A program made the translations under genes and the position numbers. Shown here in pieces: positions 55,669 through 64,000 of a DNA stretch of 64,000 nucleotides. Under the pieces are notes generated by a model that saw only the letters and a list, made by a program, of their open reading frames with translations, did no database searches and was not told the DNA's origin. Every line of letters starts with the position of its first letter. Positions within the stretch are counted from its first letter, which is position 1. Source of the stretch: an uncultured Paracoccaceae bacterium (GTDB taxonomy: Bacteria; Pseudomonadota; Alphaproteobacteria; Rhodobacterales; Rhodobacteraceae); NCBI GenBank assembly GCA_937924905.1, contig CALDUK010000006.1, forward strand, positions 62,001 through 126,000, in the 5' to 3' direction.

Positions 55669-56964
55669 ATGTCGGAACATCCTAAATCTGCCGTTAGCAT
55701 TGGGTCGGGTCTGGCCGGGGCTGGCGCCATGGTTTTCTTGATGGCGCTTGGCATCGCGAAGGGCTGGGACAGCCTTGCCATGATATTCATCGTGATGGGT
55801 GGCACCGCATTTGCCTCGGCCTTGTGGGATGTCTGTGTCGACAAGGTGCATCGGCGTCCCAGCACCGGTATGGATTGGTCGGTCCAGCATCCGTGGTCAG
55901 ACATATCGCATGTGGTTGCAGTCAAGCTATTGGGGCTTTTGGCAACATTTGCGTTGATCGCGTTTGGGTATGGCATGCTGCATACCTATCAAGACGACAG
56001 CTTCAAACTATACGTCGCAACCTTGAAAATCGCGGCTCCATTGGTTCTGCTCGTGTCGCCCTTTTACGTGGTCGTCGTGACCCGCCATATGATCGAACCC
56101 AAAGACAAACTTTGGCATTTTGGTCGCTTTGTTCTGGGCAAGCGGAACGGTGTTGATCTGGACAAGGTCAAAGATCATCTGCTTGGCTGGTGCGTAAAAG
56201 CATTCTTCCTGGCTTTCCTATTTTCCATTGTCCCGTTTACGTTCAATTCGGCCATGGCATTTTCGACCGAGCACTTATTTTCGGGCCTTATCCCATTTTT
56301 CGCTACGCTGGTCTTTTTGTTGTTCTTTCTGGACATTTGCTTTGGCACGTTCGGTTATGTGATGACCTTTCGTCCACTGGATAGCCATATCCGAACGACA
56401 AATCCCTATCATTCTGCCTGGGTTTTCGCCTTGATTTGTTACCCGCCGTTCTCAGTCATCAAGGACGAAGGTTTCCTGAATTATCATGTAGGCGGCGAAA
56501 ACTGGAAGTACTGGCTGGCAGATGCGCCGGTTGCGTTGATCATTTGGGGCATTGCCATGACTGTGCTGACCGGGCTTTACGCGGCGTCTACGGTGATCTT
56601 TGGTATTCGGTTTTCGAACCTGACCAACCGGGGCATCATAACAGTTGGGCCCTATCGTTATTTCAAACACCCGGCTTATCTGTCGAAGAATATCTATTGG
56701 TGGTTCGCGGCGATGCCATTTTTGACGACAGCCGATGATCCGATGGTGTCGGTCAGAAATTCGGTTTTGTTGTTGATGGTGAACGGCGTCTATTACATGC
56801 GCGCGAAGACTGAAGAAAAGCACTTGATGGCAGACGTGGATTATCAAATCTATTCAGCCTGGATTGCAGAAAATGGCGTTTTGCCAAGGCTGAAAAAGCG
56901 TTTCTTTGGGGGCATGTCTGGCGCCATGACGGCGCGCGGTTCCGAAGGTGAACAAAGCCGCTGA
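55669..56964 (+). CDS. Polytopic membrane protein with ICMT-like methyltransferase end
   Basis: A 431-residue protein with about nine helices. The C-terminus carries the isoprenylcysteine-carboxyl-methyltransferase/NnrU-like pattern: GIITVGPYRYFKHPAYLSKN followed by RAKTEEKHLMADVDYQIY, where the paired glutamates and R/H residues bind SAM in such enzymes. Acceptor unknown. I start at ATG 55669, behind AAGG; ATG 55654 is an alternative and the frame opens at 55549. It stands alone between divergent LysE and the glyoxalase-fold gene. Confidence 0.72.
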   Translation: MSEHPKSAVSIGSGLAGAGAMVFLMALGIAKGWDSLAMIFIVMGGTAFASALWDVCVDKVHRRPSTGMDWSVQHPWSDISHVVAVKLLGLLATFALIAFGYGMLHTYQDDSFKLYVATLKIAAPLVLLVSPFYVVVVTRHMIEPKDKLWHFGRFVLGKRNGVDLDKVKDHLLGWCVKAFFLAFLFSIVPFTFNSAMAFSTEHLFSGLIPFFATLVFLLFFLDICFGTFGYVMTFRPLDSHIRTTNPYHSAWVFALICYPPFSVIKDEGFLNYHVGGENWKYWLADAPVALIIWGIAMTVLTGLYAASTVIFGIRFSNLTNRGIITVGPYRYFKHPAYLSKNIYWWFAAMPFLTTADDPMVSVRNSVLLLMVNGVYYMRAKTEEKHLMADVDYQIYSAWIAENGVLPRLKKRFFGGMSGAMTARGSEGEQSR

Positions 56965-57025
56965 CGCGTTCGGCGTTTGGTTGAAAGCCCTTGTTCTTTG
57001 TGTGCAAGCGACGCAGTTTCGTCAT

Positions 57026-57655
57026 ATGCTGTTTTCTCTTGCCCTGGACCATTTGGTGATTGCCGCCCGCTCGCTTGAAGAGGGGGCAAGCTATGTCGAA
57101 TCCGTGTTGGGTCTTCGCCTTTCTCCCGGCGGGAAGCATCCGAATATGGGCACGCATAATCTGCTGATGTCGCTTGGGCCGAAAGAATACCTAGAGGTAA
57201 TCTCCATTGATCCGGGCGCCGCAGGTCCCGCCGGTCGGCGTTGGTTCGGGTTGGATGATTTCTCTGATGCACCCCGGATGACCAACTGGGTTTGCCGGAC
57301 CGACAATCTGGACGACGCATTGGACGCCGCGCCGCGCGGAACAGGCGTAGCCTATGAACTGGCGCGCGGAGACTTCCATTGGTCGATGGGGGTGCCGGAC
57401 AGCGGCCGGCTTCCCTTTGAGGATGCCATGCCAGCCTTGATTGAATGGGGCGCAGGCAGCCCTCATCCTTCGGAAAAACTGCCCGATCTTGGGGCCAGGC
57501 TGACCAAGCTGGATGTGTTCCACCCCGAAGCGGACCGTTTGAAAGCCGCATTTGCCGCGTTCAACGGTTTGGGGCATGTCGCGCTGCGCCCGGGCCCCAT
57601 GATGCGGTTGATGGCCGCCATACAGACGCCCGAAGGCGTCCGGGTGCTTGCATGA
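57026..57655 (+). CDS. VOC/glyoxalase-fold protein
   Basis: A protein of about 209 residues of the Glyoxalase_3-like group: LALDHLVIAARSLEEGASYV and GTHNLLMSLGPKEYLEVISID at the N-terminus. The H-x-x-x metal-site residues can be followed (LDHLVIA, GTHN, EYLEV). Substrate unknown. The start is uncertain: ATG 57026 lacks a ribosome-binding site and the frame opens at GTG 56948. Its stop overlaps the GNAT ATG (ATGA). Confidence 0.82.
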   Translation: MLFSLALDHLVIAARSLEEGASYVESVLGLRLSPGGKHPNMGTHNLLMSLGPKEYLEVISIDPGAAGPAGRRWFGLDDFSDAPRMTNWVCRTDNLDDALDAAPRGTGVAYELARGDFHWSMGVPDSGRLPFEDAMPALIEWGAGSPHPSEKLPDLGARLTKLDVFHPEADRLKAAFAAFNGLGHVALRPGPMMRLMAAIQTPEGVRVLA

Positions 57656-58137
57656 TCATCCGTCCCGCGCGGGAAACGGATGCCAAAGCCATTGCCTGCG
57701 TCCAAAACCTGATCATCCGCGATACGGCAATCACCTTTAATTCCGAAGAAAAAACGCCCGAGGACATCGCGGCGTCTATCCGCGACCTTCCGTGTTTTCT
57801 GGTGGCGACAGCGGATGATCAAATGCTGGGCTTTGCGTCATACACCCAATTCAGACGGGGCATTGGATATGCGCGCGCGATGGAACACACGATTGTTCTG
57901 CGTCCCGACGCGCGCGGGCACGGCCTAGGGCGTGATTTGATGCAAGCCACAGAACATCACGCCCGCGAAAACGGCGTCGCGTCGCTGTGGGCAGGTGTCA
58001 GCGGTGAAAACCCAAGTGGCGTTACGTTTCACGCCAAGCTTGGGTTTGAAGAGATCGCGAATTTGCCAAAGGTCGGTTTAAAGTTTGGGCGCTGGATGGA
58101 TTTGGTCTTGATGCGGAAATGGCTGCTTAAGGATTAG
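57652..58137 (+). CDS. GNAT N-acetyltransferase (phosphinothricin-acetyltransferase-like)
   Basis: A 161-residue acetyltransferase starting in an ATGA overlap with the preceding gene. The Pat/MnaT type is indicated by IIRPARETDAKAIACVQN, TAITFNSEEKTPED, the acetyl-CoA loop RPDARGHGLGRDLM and TFHAKLGFEEI followed by KVGLKFGRWMDLVLM. Likely substrates are methionine sulfone/sulfoximine analogues; drug resistance is possible but not shown. Confidence 0.92.
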   Translation: MIIRPARETDAKAIACVQNLIIRDTAITFNSEEKTPEDIAASIRDLPCFLVATADDQMLGFASYTQFRRGIGYARAMEHTIVLRPDARGHGLGRDLMQATEHHARENGVASLWAGVSGENPSGVTFHAKLGFEEIANLPKVGLKFGRWMDLVLMRKWLLKD

Positions 58138-58221
58138 CCAGTGCCCGCAAGATCGGCCAAAAGTGCCGCATTCCCATTTCTGTCGCTTCAATCTTGCCGG
58201 GCGCGCGGATAGTGTCCGGCA

Positions 58222-58902
58222 ATGACGATTTGGGAACGCATCACCGAAGCAATCTCGGCTCTTCGTGCGGGCGAAAGCCTAAGCGCTGTTTTTGAAAAAC
58301 TTCGCTCGCCACCGGAACGCTCGGTCGCGTTTACAATTGCCGTCATTGCGCTGGGTGCAAAGATGGCAAAGGCGGACGGGTTGGTGACCAAAGACGAGGT
58401 CGCCGCGTTTCGCGAGATTTTCTCGATCCCCCGCGAAGAAGAAGCCAACACGGCACGGCTGTTCAATCTGGCGCGTCAGGATGTGGCCGGGTTTGACGAC
58501 TATGCCAGCCGCATCGCGCGTATGTTTGACGCCGCTGACGGTACGCTTTGCGACTTGATGGAAGGGTTGTTTTACATTGCTGTCGCGGACGGGGCCTATC
58601 ACCCGCAAGAAGATGATTTTCTGTCGCAGGTTGCCGATATTTTCGGGCTAAGCGAACGCGAATTCAAATCGCTGCGCACCCGTTTTGTGCCGGATGCTGA
58701 GCCCGATCCCTATGATGTTCTCGGGGTCGAACCGGATGCGCCCATGGAAACGATCCGTCAGGCCTGGCGCGCGCTTGTGCGCGACACCCACCCCGATCGC
58801 ATGATTGCACGCGGTGTGCCGGAAGAAGCCATCAAACTGGCAGAAAAGCGTATGGTTGCGATCAATCGTGCATGGGAAGCCATCAACGAAGGTCAAGCGT
58901 GA
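58222..58902 (+). CDS. DjlA-like cochaperone (TerB-like domain plus J domain), soluble form
   Basis: A 226-residue protein with an N-terminal TerB-like helical domain (FTIAVIALGAKMAKADGLVT, FYIAVADGAYHPQEDDFL) and a C-terminal J domain (DPYDVLGVEPDAPMETIRQA, then RDTHPDRM with the HPD motif). DjlA of E. coli stimulates DnaK but has an N-terminal membrane helix; none is visible here. ATG 58222. Its TGA overlaps the ATG of the next gene (TGATG). Confidence 0.93.
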   Translation: MTIWERITEAISALRAGESLSAVFEKLRSPPERSVAFTIAVIALGAKMAKADGLVTKDEVAAFREIFSIPREEEANTARLFNLARQDVAGFDDYASRIARMFDAADGTLCDLMEGLFYIAVADGAYHPQEDDFLSQVADIFGLSEREFKSLRTRFVPDAEPDPYDVLGVEPDAPMETIRQAWRALVRDTHPDRMIARGVPEEAIKLAEKRMVAINRAWEAINEGQA

Positions 58903-59897
58903 TGCGGTTTGCGACTTATAATATCGAATGGTTTTCGAACCTTTTCAACAAGGATGGCTCGCTTCATTTCGATGAAGACTGGTCTGGCCGTCACAATGTC
59001 ACCCGCCGCGCACAGACCGAAGCACTGGGGATTGTCTTCAACGCCATTGATGCCGACGCGGTGATGATCATCGAGGCCCCCGACAGCCACAGCAAGCGGG
59101 ACGGCACCAAAGCGTTAGAAACCTTTGCAGCCGAGGTGGGTTTGCGGGCCCGGAAAGCTGTTATGGGGTTTGTGAATGATACGCAACAGGAAATAGCATT
59201 TCTCTATGACCCTGATGCGCTGACGGCGGTTCATGATCCGCAAGGTCAGCCTCGGTTTGACGAGACTTACGAGATTGATCTTGATGTCGATACCGCGCCC
59301 GACAAGGTTCGTTGGTCAAAGCCACCTTTGGAACTGGCGGTTCAAACCAAGGGCGGCACCAAGTTGCGGTTGATCGGCGTGCATGCCAAGTCCAAAGCGC
59401 CCTACGGAGCGCGGAACCCGGAACAAGTCATGCGCATTGCGATTGAGAACCGGCGCAAACAATTGGCGCAATGCATCTGGTTGCGCGAGCGGGTCGAGAC
59501 CATTCTTTCGGACGACGAACACTTGGTGGTGTTGGGCGATTTCAATGATGGCCCTGGACTGGACGAATACGAACGTCTGTTCGGGCGGTCGGGCGTTGAA
59601 ATCGTCATCGGCGATGATGACGATGTGCGGCTGTACGATCCGCATGCTGAAACGGTTATCCGGCGACCGTTGGGCTGGATGCCAACCAGTGCGCGGTTCT
59701 GGATGGTCGAGAAACGCCGCTGGATTCAAACCCTGCTGGACTATGTGATGGTTTCGCCCGATCTGCGCCCAATGGCGCGCGATTGGCGCATCTGGCATCC
59801 CTTTGACGACCCCGCATGCGAACGCTCGCCCGAGTTGCGCGAGGCGTTGTTGACAGCTTCGGACCATTTTCCGGTATCGGTCGAACTGGACATCTAG
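58902..59897 (+). CDS. Endonuclease/exonuclease/phosphatase-family protein
   Basis: A 331-residue metal-dependent hydrolase. EEP motifs in order: FATYNIEWFSNL, a general IIEAPDSHSKRDG (the E metal ligand), LIGVHAKSKAP, VLGDFNDGPGLDEY (D, N) and LDYVMVSP followed by the SDHFPVSVEL end (D, H). It may cleave DNA or phosphoesters; no specificity can be inferred. ATG 58902 overlaps the previous stop, so it is coupled with the djlA-like gene. Confidence 0.92.
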   Translation: MRFATYNIEWFSNLFNKDGSLHFDEDWSGRHNVTRRAQTEALGIVFNAIDADAVMIIEAPDSHSKRDGTKALETFAAEVGLRARKAVMGFVNDTQQEIAFLYDPDALTAVHDPQGQPRFDETYEIDLDVDTAPDKVRWSKPPLELAVQTKGGTKLRLIGVHAKSKAPYGARNPEQVMRIAIENRRKQLAQCIWLRERVETILSDDEHLVVLGDFNDGPGLDEYERLFGRSGVEIVIGDDDDVRLYDPHAETVIRRPLGWMPTSARFWMVEKRRWIQTLLDYVMVSPDLRPMARDWRIWHPFDDPACERSPELREALLTASDHFPVSVELDI

Positions 59898-59993
59898 CGG
59901 TTTCATGCGCGTCTGCCGCAAAACCTTGTTCATCCCCGGTTAACCATGATGTAGTTAGTCGAAACTCAAGTCAGAGAATCGGGAGCGGAGTAC

Positions 59994-60470
59994 ATGGCGG
60001 GATCGGTCAACAAGGTCATTTTGGTGGGCAATCTGGGCCGGGACCCTGAGGTGCGCACGTTCCAGAACGGTGGCAAAGTCTGCAACCTGCGGATTGCGAC
60101 ATCGGAAAACTGGAAAGACCGGAACACGGGCGAACGGCGCGAACGCACCGAATGGCATTCGGTCGCGATCTTCTCGGAACCTCTGGCACGTATCGCCGAA
60201 CAGTATTTGCGCAAAGGCTCGAAAGTTTATTTGGAAGGCCAGTTGGAAACGCGCAAGTGGCAGGACCAATCGGGTCAAGATCGGTATTCAACCGAAGTGG
60301 TCCTGCGCCCTTACCGGGGTGAACTGACCTTGCTTGACGGTCGCAATGATAATTCAGGCGGCGGTGGCGGCGGCGGCTATGACGACCGCGGCGATAGCTA
60401 TGGCGGCGAAAGCAGTGGCGGAAACCCGGCACCGGCCAGTCAAGACCTGGACGACGAAATCCCGTTCTAA
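59994..60470 (+). CDS. ssb: Single-stranded DNA-binding protein
   Basis: A 158-residue SSB with an N-terminal OB fold ([43 protein letters not shown]), a glycine-rich linker of about 35 residues and the acidic tip DDEIPF that recruits repair proteins. ATG 59994 follows CGGGAGCGGAG. Its TAA shares bases with the TAG of aroB on the other strand. Confidence 0.98.
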   Translation: MAGSVNKVILVGNLGRDPEVRTFQNGGKVCNLRIATSENWKDRNTGERRERTEWHSVAIFSEPLARIAEQYLRKGSKVYLEGQLETRKWQDQSGQDRYSTEVVLRPYRGELTLLDGRNDNSGGGGGGGYDDRGDSYGGESSGGNPAPASQDLDDEIPF

Positions 60471-61579
60471 ATCCGGGCGCGCAACGCGTCGTTCAAGGTT
60501 GATATCAGAACATCACCTGGCACGTCATCGGTGACAAAAGCATCGCCGATGGCGCGCGCCATGATAAACCGCAGGCGTCCATCAACGACCTTTTTATCCT
60601 GACCCATCAGGTCGACCAGCTTTGACGCATCTGGCAAGTCGCCGGGAATATCCGCCAAATCAGTCTTCATCCCCATCGACTTTAGATGCGACCGGACACG
60701 GCTTGGTTCTTCTTGCGAACAAAAACCCAGCCGTGCCGAAACCTCGTACGCCAAAGCACAACCGATTGCCACACCTTCGCCGTGAAGCAACCGGTCTGAA
60801 TAGCCTGTTGCGGCCTCCAACGCGTGGCAAAAAGTATGGCCAAGGTTCAACAGCGCGCGGTCGCCTTGTTCGGTTTCATCGCGCGCGACGATATCGGCCT
60901 TCATCTCGACCGACCGCCGAACAGCATAGGTGCGCAATGCCGCATCGCCCTTTGCCAAAGCCGGTCCGTTTTCCTCTAACCAGTCGAAAAAAGCTGCGTC
61001 TCCCAAAAGCCCGTATTTGACGATTTCGCCATAGCCCGCCAGAAAATCCCGCTTGGTCAAGGTGTCGAGCACCCCGATATCCGCCAGAACAAGCGCCGGT
61101 TGATGAAACGCGCCGATCAGGTTCTTGCCAGCAACCGAATTGATTGCCGTCTTGCCGCCGACCGAACTATCGACTTGGGCCAAAAGCGACGTGGGGATTT
61201 GCACGTACCGAATGCCACGGCGCAAAACGGCTGCGGCAAACCCGCCTAGGTCTCCGATCACACCTCCGCCAAATGCGACAAGCACATCGCGGCGTTCAAT
61301 CTTTTGGTCAAGCATCCACTCGACCGTCTTTTCCAGCGCAGACCAGCTTTTGGTTGCCTCGCCTGCAGGCAGGGCAAGGTGGGACATTTTAATATCGCCA
61401 AGCCCGGCCCGCAGCGTTTCCAACTGTACAGCGGCGACGTTTTCGTCGGTCAGAACCGTAACGCGCGGACGCGGCAAAAGCGGTGATATCTCGGTCGCCG
61501 TGCTGGCAATCAAACCTTGCCCAATCCGCACTTCATAGCTGCGGGCGCCTAAGGGCACAGTGACAGTTTCACGGTTCAT
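60467..61579 (-). CDS. aroB: 3-dehydroquinate synthase
   Basis: A 370-residue NAD- and metal-dependent enzyme of the shikimate pathway. Signatures are the NAD loop [17 protein letters not shown], the [20 protein letters not shown] segment, GGKTAIN, and metal-site [17 protein letters not shown] and [16 protein letters not shown] 61579 overlaps the aroK stop (ATGA), giving the common aroK-aroB coupled pair. Confidence 0.97.
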   Translation of the reverse strand: MNRETVTVPLGARSYEVRIGQGLIASTATEISPLLPRPRVTVLTDENVAAVQLETLRAGLGDIKMSHLALPAGEATKSWSALEKTVEWMLDQKIERRDVLVAFGGGVIGDLGGFAAAVLRRGIRYVQIPTSLLAQVDSSVGGKTAINSVAGKNLIGAFHQPALVLADIGVLDTLTKRDFLAGYGEIVKYGLLGDAAFFDWLEENGPALAKGDAALRTYAVRRSVEMKADIVARDETEQGDRALLNLGHTFCHALEAATGYSDRLLHGEGVAIGCALAYEVSARLGFCSQEEPSRVRSHLKSMGMKTDLADIPGDLPDASKLVDLMGQDKKVVDGRLRFIMARAIGDAFVTDDVPGDVLISTLNDALRARI

Positions 61580-62163
61580 TCTATGACTTCCAAAAGGTCT
61601 GGGCGGTCCGACATGGCGCTGATAACGCGGTCGGTCATGTCTTCGATAGACAGGTCAAAATCTGCGTCCACCGTAATATCGGCCAGATTGTAAATCGGAT
61701 CGCGTTGTTCTTTGATGTCGGCCAATGTCCGGTGCGGATCGTCAGTGCGAAGAAGCGGGCGCGTTGATTTGTGCTTTACGCGTTGCCAAAGCAGTTCCAG
61801 TTCAGCCCGCAGCCAAATCGATGCCCCTTTGGTGGAAATCATCTGACGGTTCTCCTGACGAAGAAATGCGCCGCCGCCTGTGGAAAGCACGGCGGGCGCA
61901 TCATCCAAAAGCCGACCAATTATCTCTGTTTCGCGGTCACGGAAAAACGGTTCGCCATCGCGTTCGAAAATTTCGGCAATACTGGAATTTGCCGCCTTTT
62001 CAATTTCGGCGTCGCTGTCGCGAAACGGAACCTGAAGGCGAAGTGCCAACGCGGTGCCAATCGCCGTCTTGCCCGCGCCCATCATGCCGACCATGACGAC
62101 TGTTTTCTTTAGTCGGAATGGCAAAACAGACGCGTCCTTACGTTCTTTTTGAGATCCAAGCAT
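61576..62163 (-). CDS. aroK: Shikimate kinase
   Basis: A 195-residue NMP-kinase-fold enzyme that phosphorylates shikimate. Walker A is GMMGAGKTAIG, the shikimate-binding DSDAEIEK and FFRDRETEII follow, then LSTGGGAFL and the lid RPLLRTDDP. The N-terminus may begin at a later codon, because the family domain begins at about residue 19 (KKTVVMVGMMG). It precedes aroB in one operon. Confidence 0.96.
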   Translation of the reverse strand: MLGSQKERKDASVLPFRLKKTVVMVGMMGAGKTAIGTALALRLQVPFRDSDAEIEKAANSSIAEIFERDGEPFFRDRETEIIGRLLDDAPAVLSTGGGAFLRQENRQMISTKGASIWLRAELELLWQRVKHKSTRPLLRTDDPHRTLADIKEQRDPIYNLADITVDADFDLSIEDMTDRVISAMSDRPDLLEVIE

Positions 62164-62268
62164 GGAATGGCGTGATCTTGCGGAAAAGACCAGTTATAAT
62201 TGCTATCAAATCCGTCAGAGAGCGGGGGCTGGCCTGACATAAGGCTTTGAGGCAAAAAGGTTTCGCGC

Positions 62269-62403
62269 ATGTTGAGACTTCTGAAATTTCTGTTCGTGCT
62301 TGCCGTGCTGATCGGTTCTGCGGTCGTCGGTTATGCCTATCTGGGCGATCTTAGCGCGGAACAAAGCGATGTCAGCCAACCGGTGACATTGGATGGCAAT
62401 TGA
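62269..62403 (+). CDS. Short single-pass membrane protein
   Basis: A 44-residue open frame: MLRLLKFLFVLAVLIGSAVV followed by GYAYLGDLSAEQSDVSQPV. One N-terminal helix and a 20-residue periplasmic tail. The ATG at 62269 has TTGAGGCAA about 15 bases upstream. Its last 11 bases overlap the start of the next secreted protein. The same arrangement is familiar to me in Rhodobacteraceae, so I keep it as a real gene of unknown function. Confidence 0.65.
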   Translation: MLRLLKFLFVLAVLIGSAVVGYAYLGDLSAEQSDVSQPVTLDGN

Positions 62404-63925
62404 CTGGGGCGTTTTTCCGCTTGTTCTGATTTTGACGGTGACACCCGCGGTGGCCGAGCGGGATGACCCGCTGTCGGCGATTGACTGGCTTTCCAATTCG
62501 GTGGATGCGCCGCCCCTGCAGGCCCCGGTGGTCAACGGGCCTTCGGCAAATCTGCCTGATGAAATACAGGTCGCGCCCCTGGACGCTGCGGTGCCTGACC
62601 AGTTGGGTACCAAAGATGCCGCTGCCCTTGGCGTTCCGGTCGCCATATGGGGTAAAAGTACGGTCGGCGATTTGGTCCAGGATTTGGCGGCATTGGAACT
62701 TGGCCGCGACGCCCCACCATCCATTCGAACTTTCCTGACGGACCTTTTGCAAGCCAGGCTTGATCCCCCGATTGATGCTGGTATCGACGATCGGTTCTTT
62801 TTGGCCCGCATCGACACTTTGCTGGCGCTTGGCCATCTTGAATCCGCCGAAAACCTACTGGGCCAAACCAGCCGAATTGATCCACGGTATTTTCGCCGCA
62901 GTTTCGACATTGCGCTTTTGACGGGTGAAGAAACAACTGCCTGTCAGGTGATAGATAAATCGCCCGAGCTTTCGCCGACCTATCCAGCCCGCATTTTCTG
63001 TCTGGCGCGACTGGCGCAATTTGATGTCGCGGCGTTGACATTAGGCAATGCCGAAACGCTTGGCATTCTGACGCCGGACGAAGACGCGCTTTTGCGAATA
63101 TTTCTCGACCCGGAACTCTTCGAAGACGAACCAGTGCCTGCCGCGCCCCGGGTGCCAACGCCGCTAGAGTACCGGTTATTCGAAGCGGTGGGCGAACGTA
63201 TCCCCACCGATCAACTGCCGGTGGCGTTCGCAACGGCCGATCTTAGCGAAACCGTAGGGTGGAAAACCCGGTTGCGCGCCGCTGAACGGCTGGCTGCGAC
63301 CGGGGCCGTGACGTTTGACGATTTACTGGTGGTCTATAACGAACGGTCCCCTGCCGCGTCAGGCGGGGTTTGGGACCGCGTGCGCGCCATCCGGGCGTTG
63401 GAAGAAACGCTTCGTCGGAATGCGGACGCACAGCTTCAGTCCGAATTGGGCGAAACCTGGCGGTTGGTGGCTGACATGGGCTATCAGTCGGCCTTTGCGG
63501 ATTGGATTGTCCCAAAACTGGATGGCAAAGCGCTGACTGGATCAGGCGCAGCCGTTGCCTTTGAAATCGCACTTTTTGCCAAACGCCCGGATCTTGCCTC
63601 GCAATTTGCAAAGGAAACCGAACAAGATCGCTTCCTTTTGGATATGGTGAACGGCGTGTCGCGGCCTGCGCCGCCTGGCGATGCTTTTGCCAGCGCAATT
63701 CTAAGGGGTCTGTCATCAATCGAAGCCGGAGGCGGGTATGCCCCTCTTTTGAAAGAAGCGCGCACAGGCGAGGTTGTCTTGCGGGCTTTGGCTGCCCTCG
63801 CCGAAGGGGCAAGTGGCAACCCGGAAACCACGGTACAAGCGTTGACCGCTTTGCGCCAAATCGGCTTGAACGATCTTGCCCGGCAGATTGCTGTCGAACT
63901 GATTCTGATAGAAGGGGCCGCCTGA
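62393..63925 (+). CDS. Large secreted protein of unknown function, mostly helical
   Basis: A 510-residue protein with a signal peptide (VFPLVLILTVTPAVAE) and no membrane segment after it. The mature part looks alpha-helical with repeat-like hairpins (IDTLLALGHLESAENLLGQT, FCLARLAQFDVAALTLGNAE), reminiscent of TPR/solenoid proteins. I cannot name a family. ATG 62393 overlaps the preceding short gene by 11 bases, and its stop overlaps the xerD ATG, so all three may be co-transcribed. Confidence 0.8.
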   Translation: MAIDWGVFPLVLILTVTPAVAERDDPLSAIDWLSNSVDAPPLQAPVVNGPSANLPDEIQVAPLDAAVPDQLGTKDAAALGVPVAIWGKSTVGDLVQDLAALELGRDAPPSIRTFLTDLLQARLDPPIDAGIDDRFFLARIDTLLALGHLESAENLLGQTSRIDPRYFRRSFDIALLTGEETTACQVIDKSPELSPTYPARIFCLARLAQFDVAALTLGNAETLGILTPDEDALLRIFLDPELFEDEPVPAAPRVPTPLEYRLFEAVGERIPTDQLPVAFATADLSETVGWKTRLRAAERLAATGAVTFDDLLVVYNERSPAASGGVWDRVRAIRALEETLRRNADAQLQSELGETWRLVADMGYQSAFADWIVPKLDGKALTGSGAAVAFEIALFAKRPDLASQFAKETEQDRFLLDMVNGVSRPAPPGDAFASAILRGLSSIEAGGGYAPLLKEARTGEVVLRALAALAEGASGNPETTVQALTALRQIGLNDLARQIAVELILIEGAA

Positions 63926-64000
63926 TGTCGTCACAAGACATTGCCACTTTCCTGGAAGCGCAAGCCGCCGAGCTGGACGCGTCAGAAAACACGCTTTTGG
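63925..64000 (+). CDS. xerD: Site-specific tyrosine recombinase XerD, N-terminal end (cut by window end)
   Basis: Only the first 25 codons are visible (MSSQDIATFLEAQAAELDAS...). FLEAQAAELDASENTLL is the SAM-like core-binding start of XerD in Rhodobacterales. The ATG overlaps the stop of the secreted protein (TGATG pattern). The catalytic tyrosine lies outside the window. Confidence 0.75.
   Translation, partial: MSSQDIATFLEAQAAELDASENTLL

Overview
The window is a stretch of bacterial chromosome, GC-rich and densely coded, from an alphaproteobacterium of the Rhodobacterales (Roseobacter group or a close relative). The evidence is the gene content: a heat-shock sigma factor of the RpoH2 type, a PccR-type fatty-acyl regulator beside propionyl-CoA carboxylase, ThyX, an SdhE/HTH gene pair, a conserved pseudo-rhomboid next to trpS, and an ECF-type promoter resembling Rhodobacter RpoE promoters upstream of rpoH. 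I saw no tRNA, rRNA, CRISPR array, prophage or complete insertion sequence. Most genes are housekeeping genes in short operons with 1-4 base overlaps.

Layout. Positions 1-6010 hold a MoxR / DUF58 / BatA-DUF4159 / vWA-GATase membrane operon. Positions 6076-20174 carry an unknown protein, trpB, trpS, a catalytically dead rhomboid, murJ, glnD, a periplasmic-binding-fold lipoprotein with the rsmI-yraN-gshB run divergent from it, comM and rpoH2. Positions 20422-31000 carry coaBC, dut, a membrane-anchored ThiF/MoeB enzyme, a peptidase of family M3, a Nudix hydrolase, a DUF1178 protein, a flavin reductase-like protein, two small enzymes, an aspartate aminotransferase, HTH-sdhE, a MarR-like regulator and gloA. 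thyX (31084-32004) is followed by the only accessory-looking region (32005-34364): an AT-rich gap, a REP-associated tyrosine transposase (RAYT) with palindromic repeats both beside it and inside its reading frame, and a small membrane protein.

Positions 34365-40146 hold a cold-shock gene, an ArsC-like protein, a copper-type bufferin operon (precursor BufA, MNIO maturase BufB, partner BufC, DoxX protein) and thrS. Positions 41411-54903 form the propionate/methylmalonyl-CoA locus: regulator pccR, an MFS exporter, pccB, small lipoproteins, a porin, pccA, a GT-C membrane glycosyltransferase-like protein, a DUF4174 protein and methylmalonyl-CoA mutase. TTTGC-type tandem repeats lie upstream of pccB and pccR, and a related palindrome lies upstream of the mutase, suggesting one regulon. 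Together PccAB and the mutase turn propionyl-CoA into succinyl-CoA, as needed for propionate use and for the ethylmalonyl-CoA pathway.

Positions 54908-64000 contain a LysE exporter, an ICMT-like membrane protein, a glyoxalase-fold protein, a GNAT, a DjlA-like cochaperone, an endonuclease/phosphatase-family enzyme, ssb, aroB-aroK, a short membrane protein, a secreted unknown and the first codons of xerD.

The most unusual items are the RAYT gene whose own REP hairpins are translated within it, the bufferin operon with an apparent attenuator after the precursor gene, the PccR operator set, the pseudo-rhomboid and the RpoE-like promoter of rpoH2. All functional calls come from reading motifs by eye; no database search was run.
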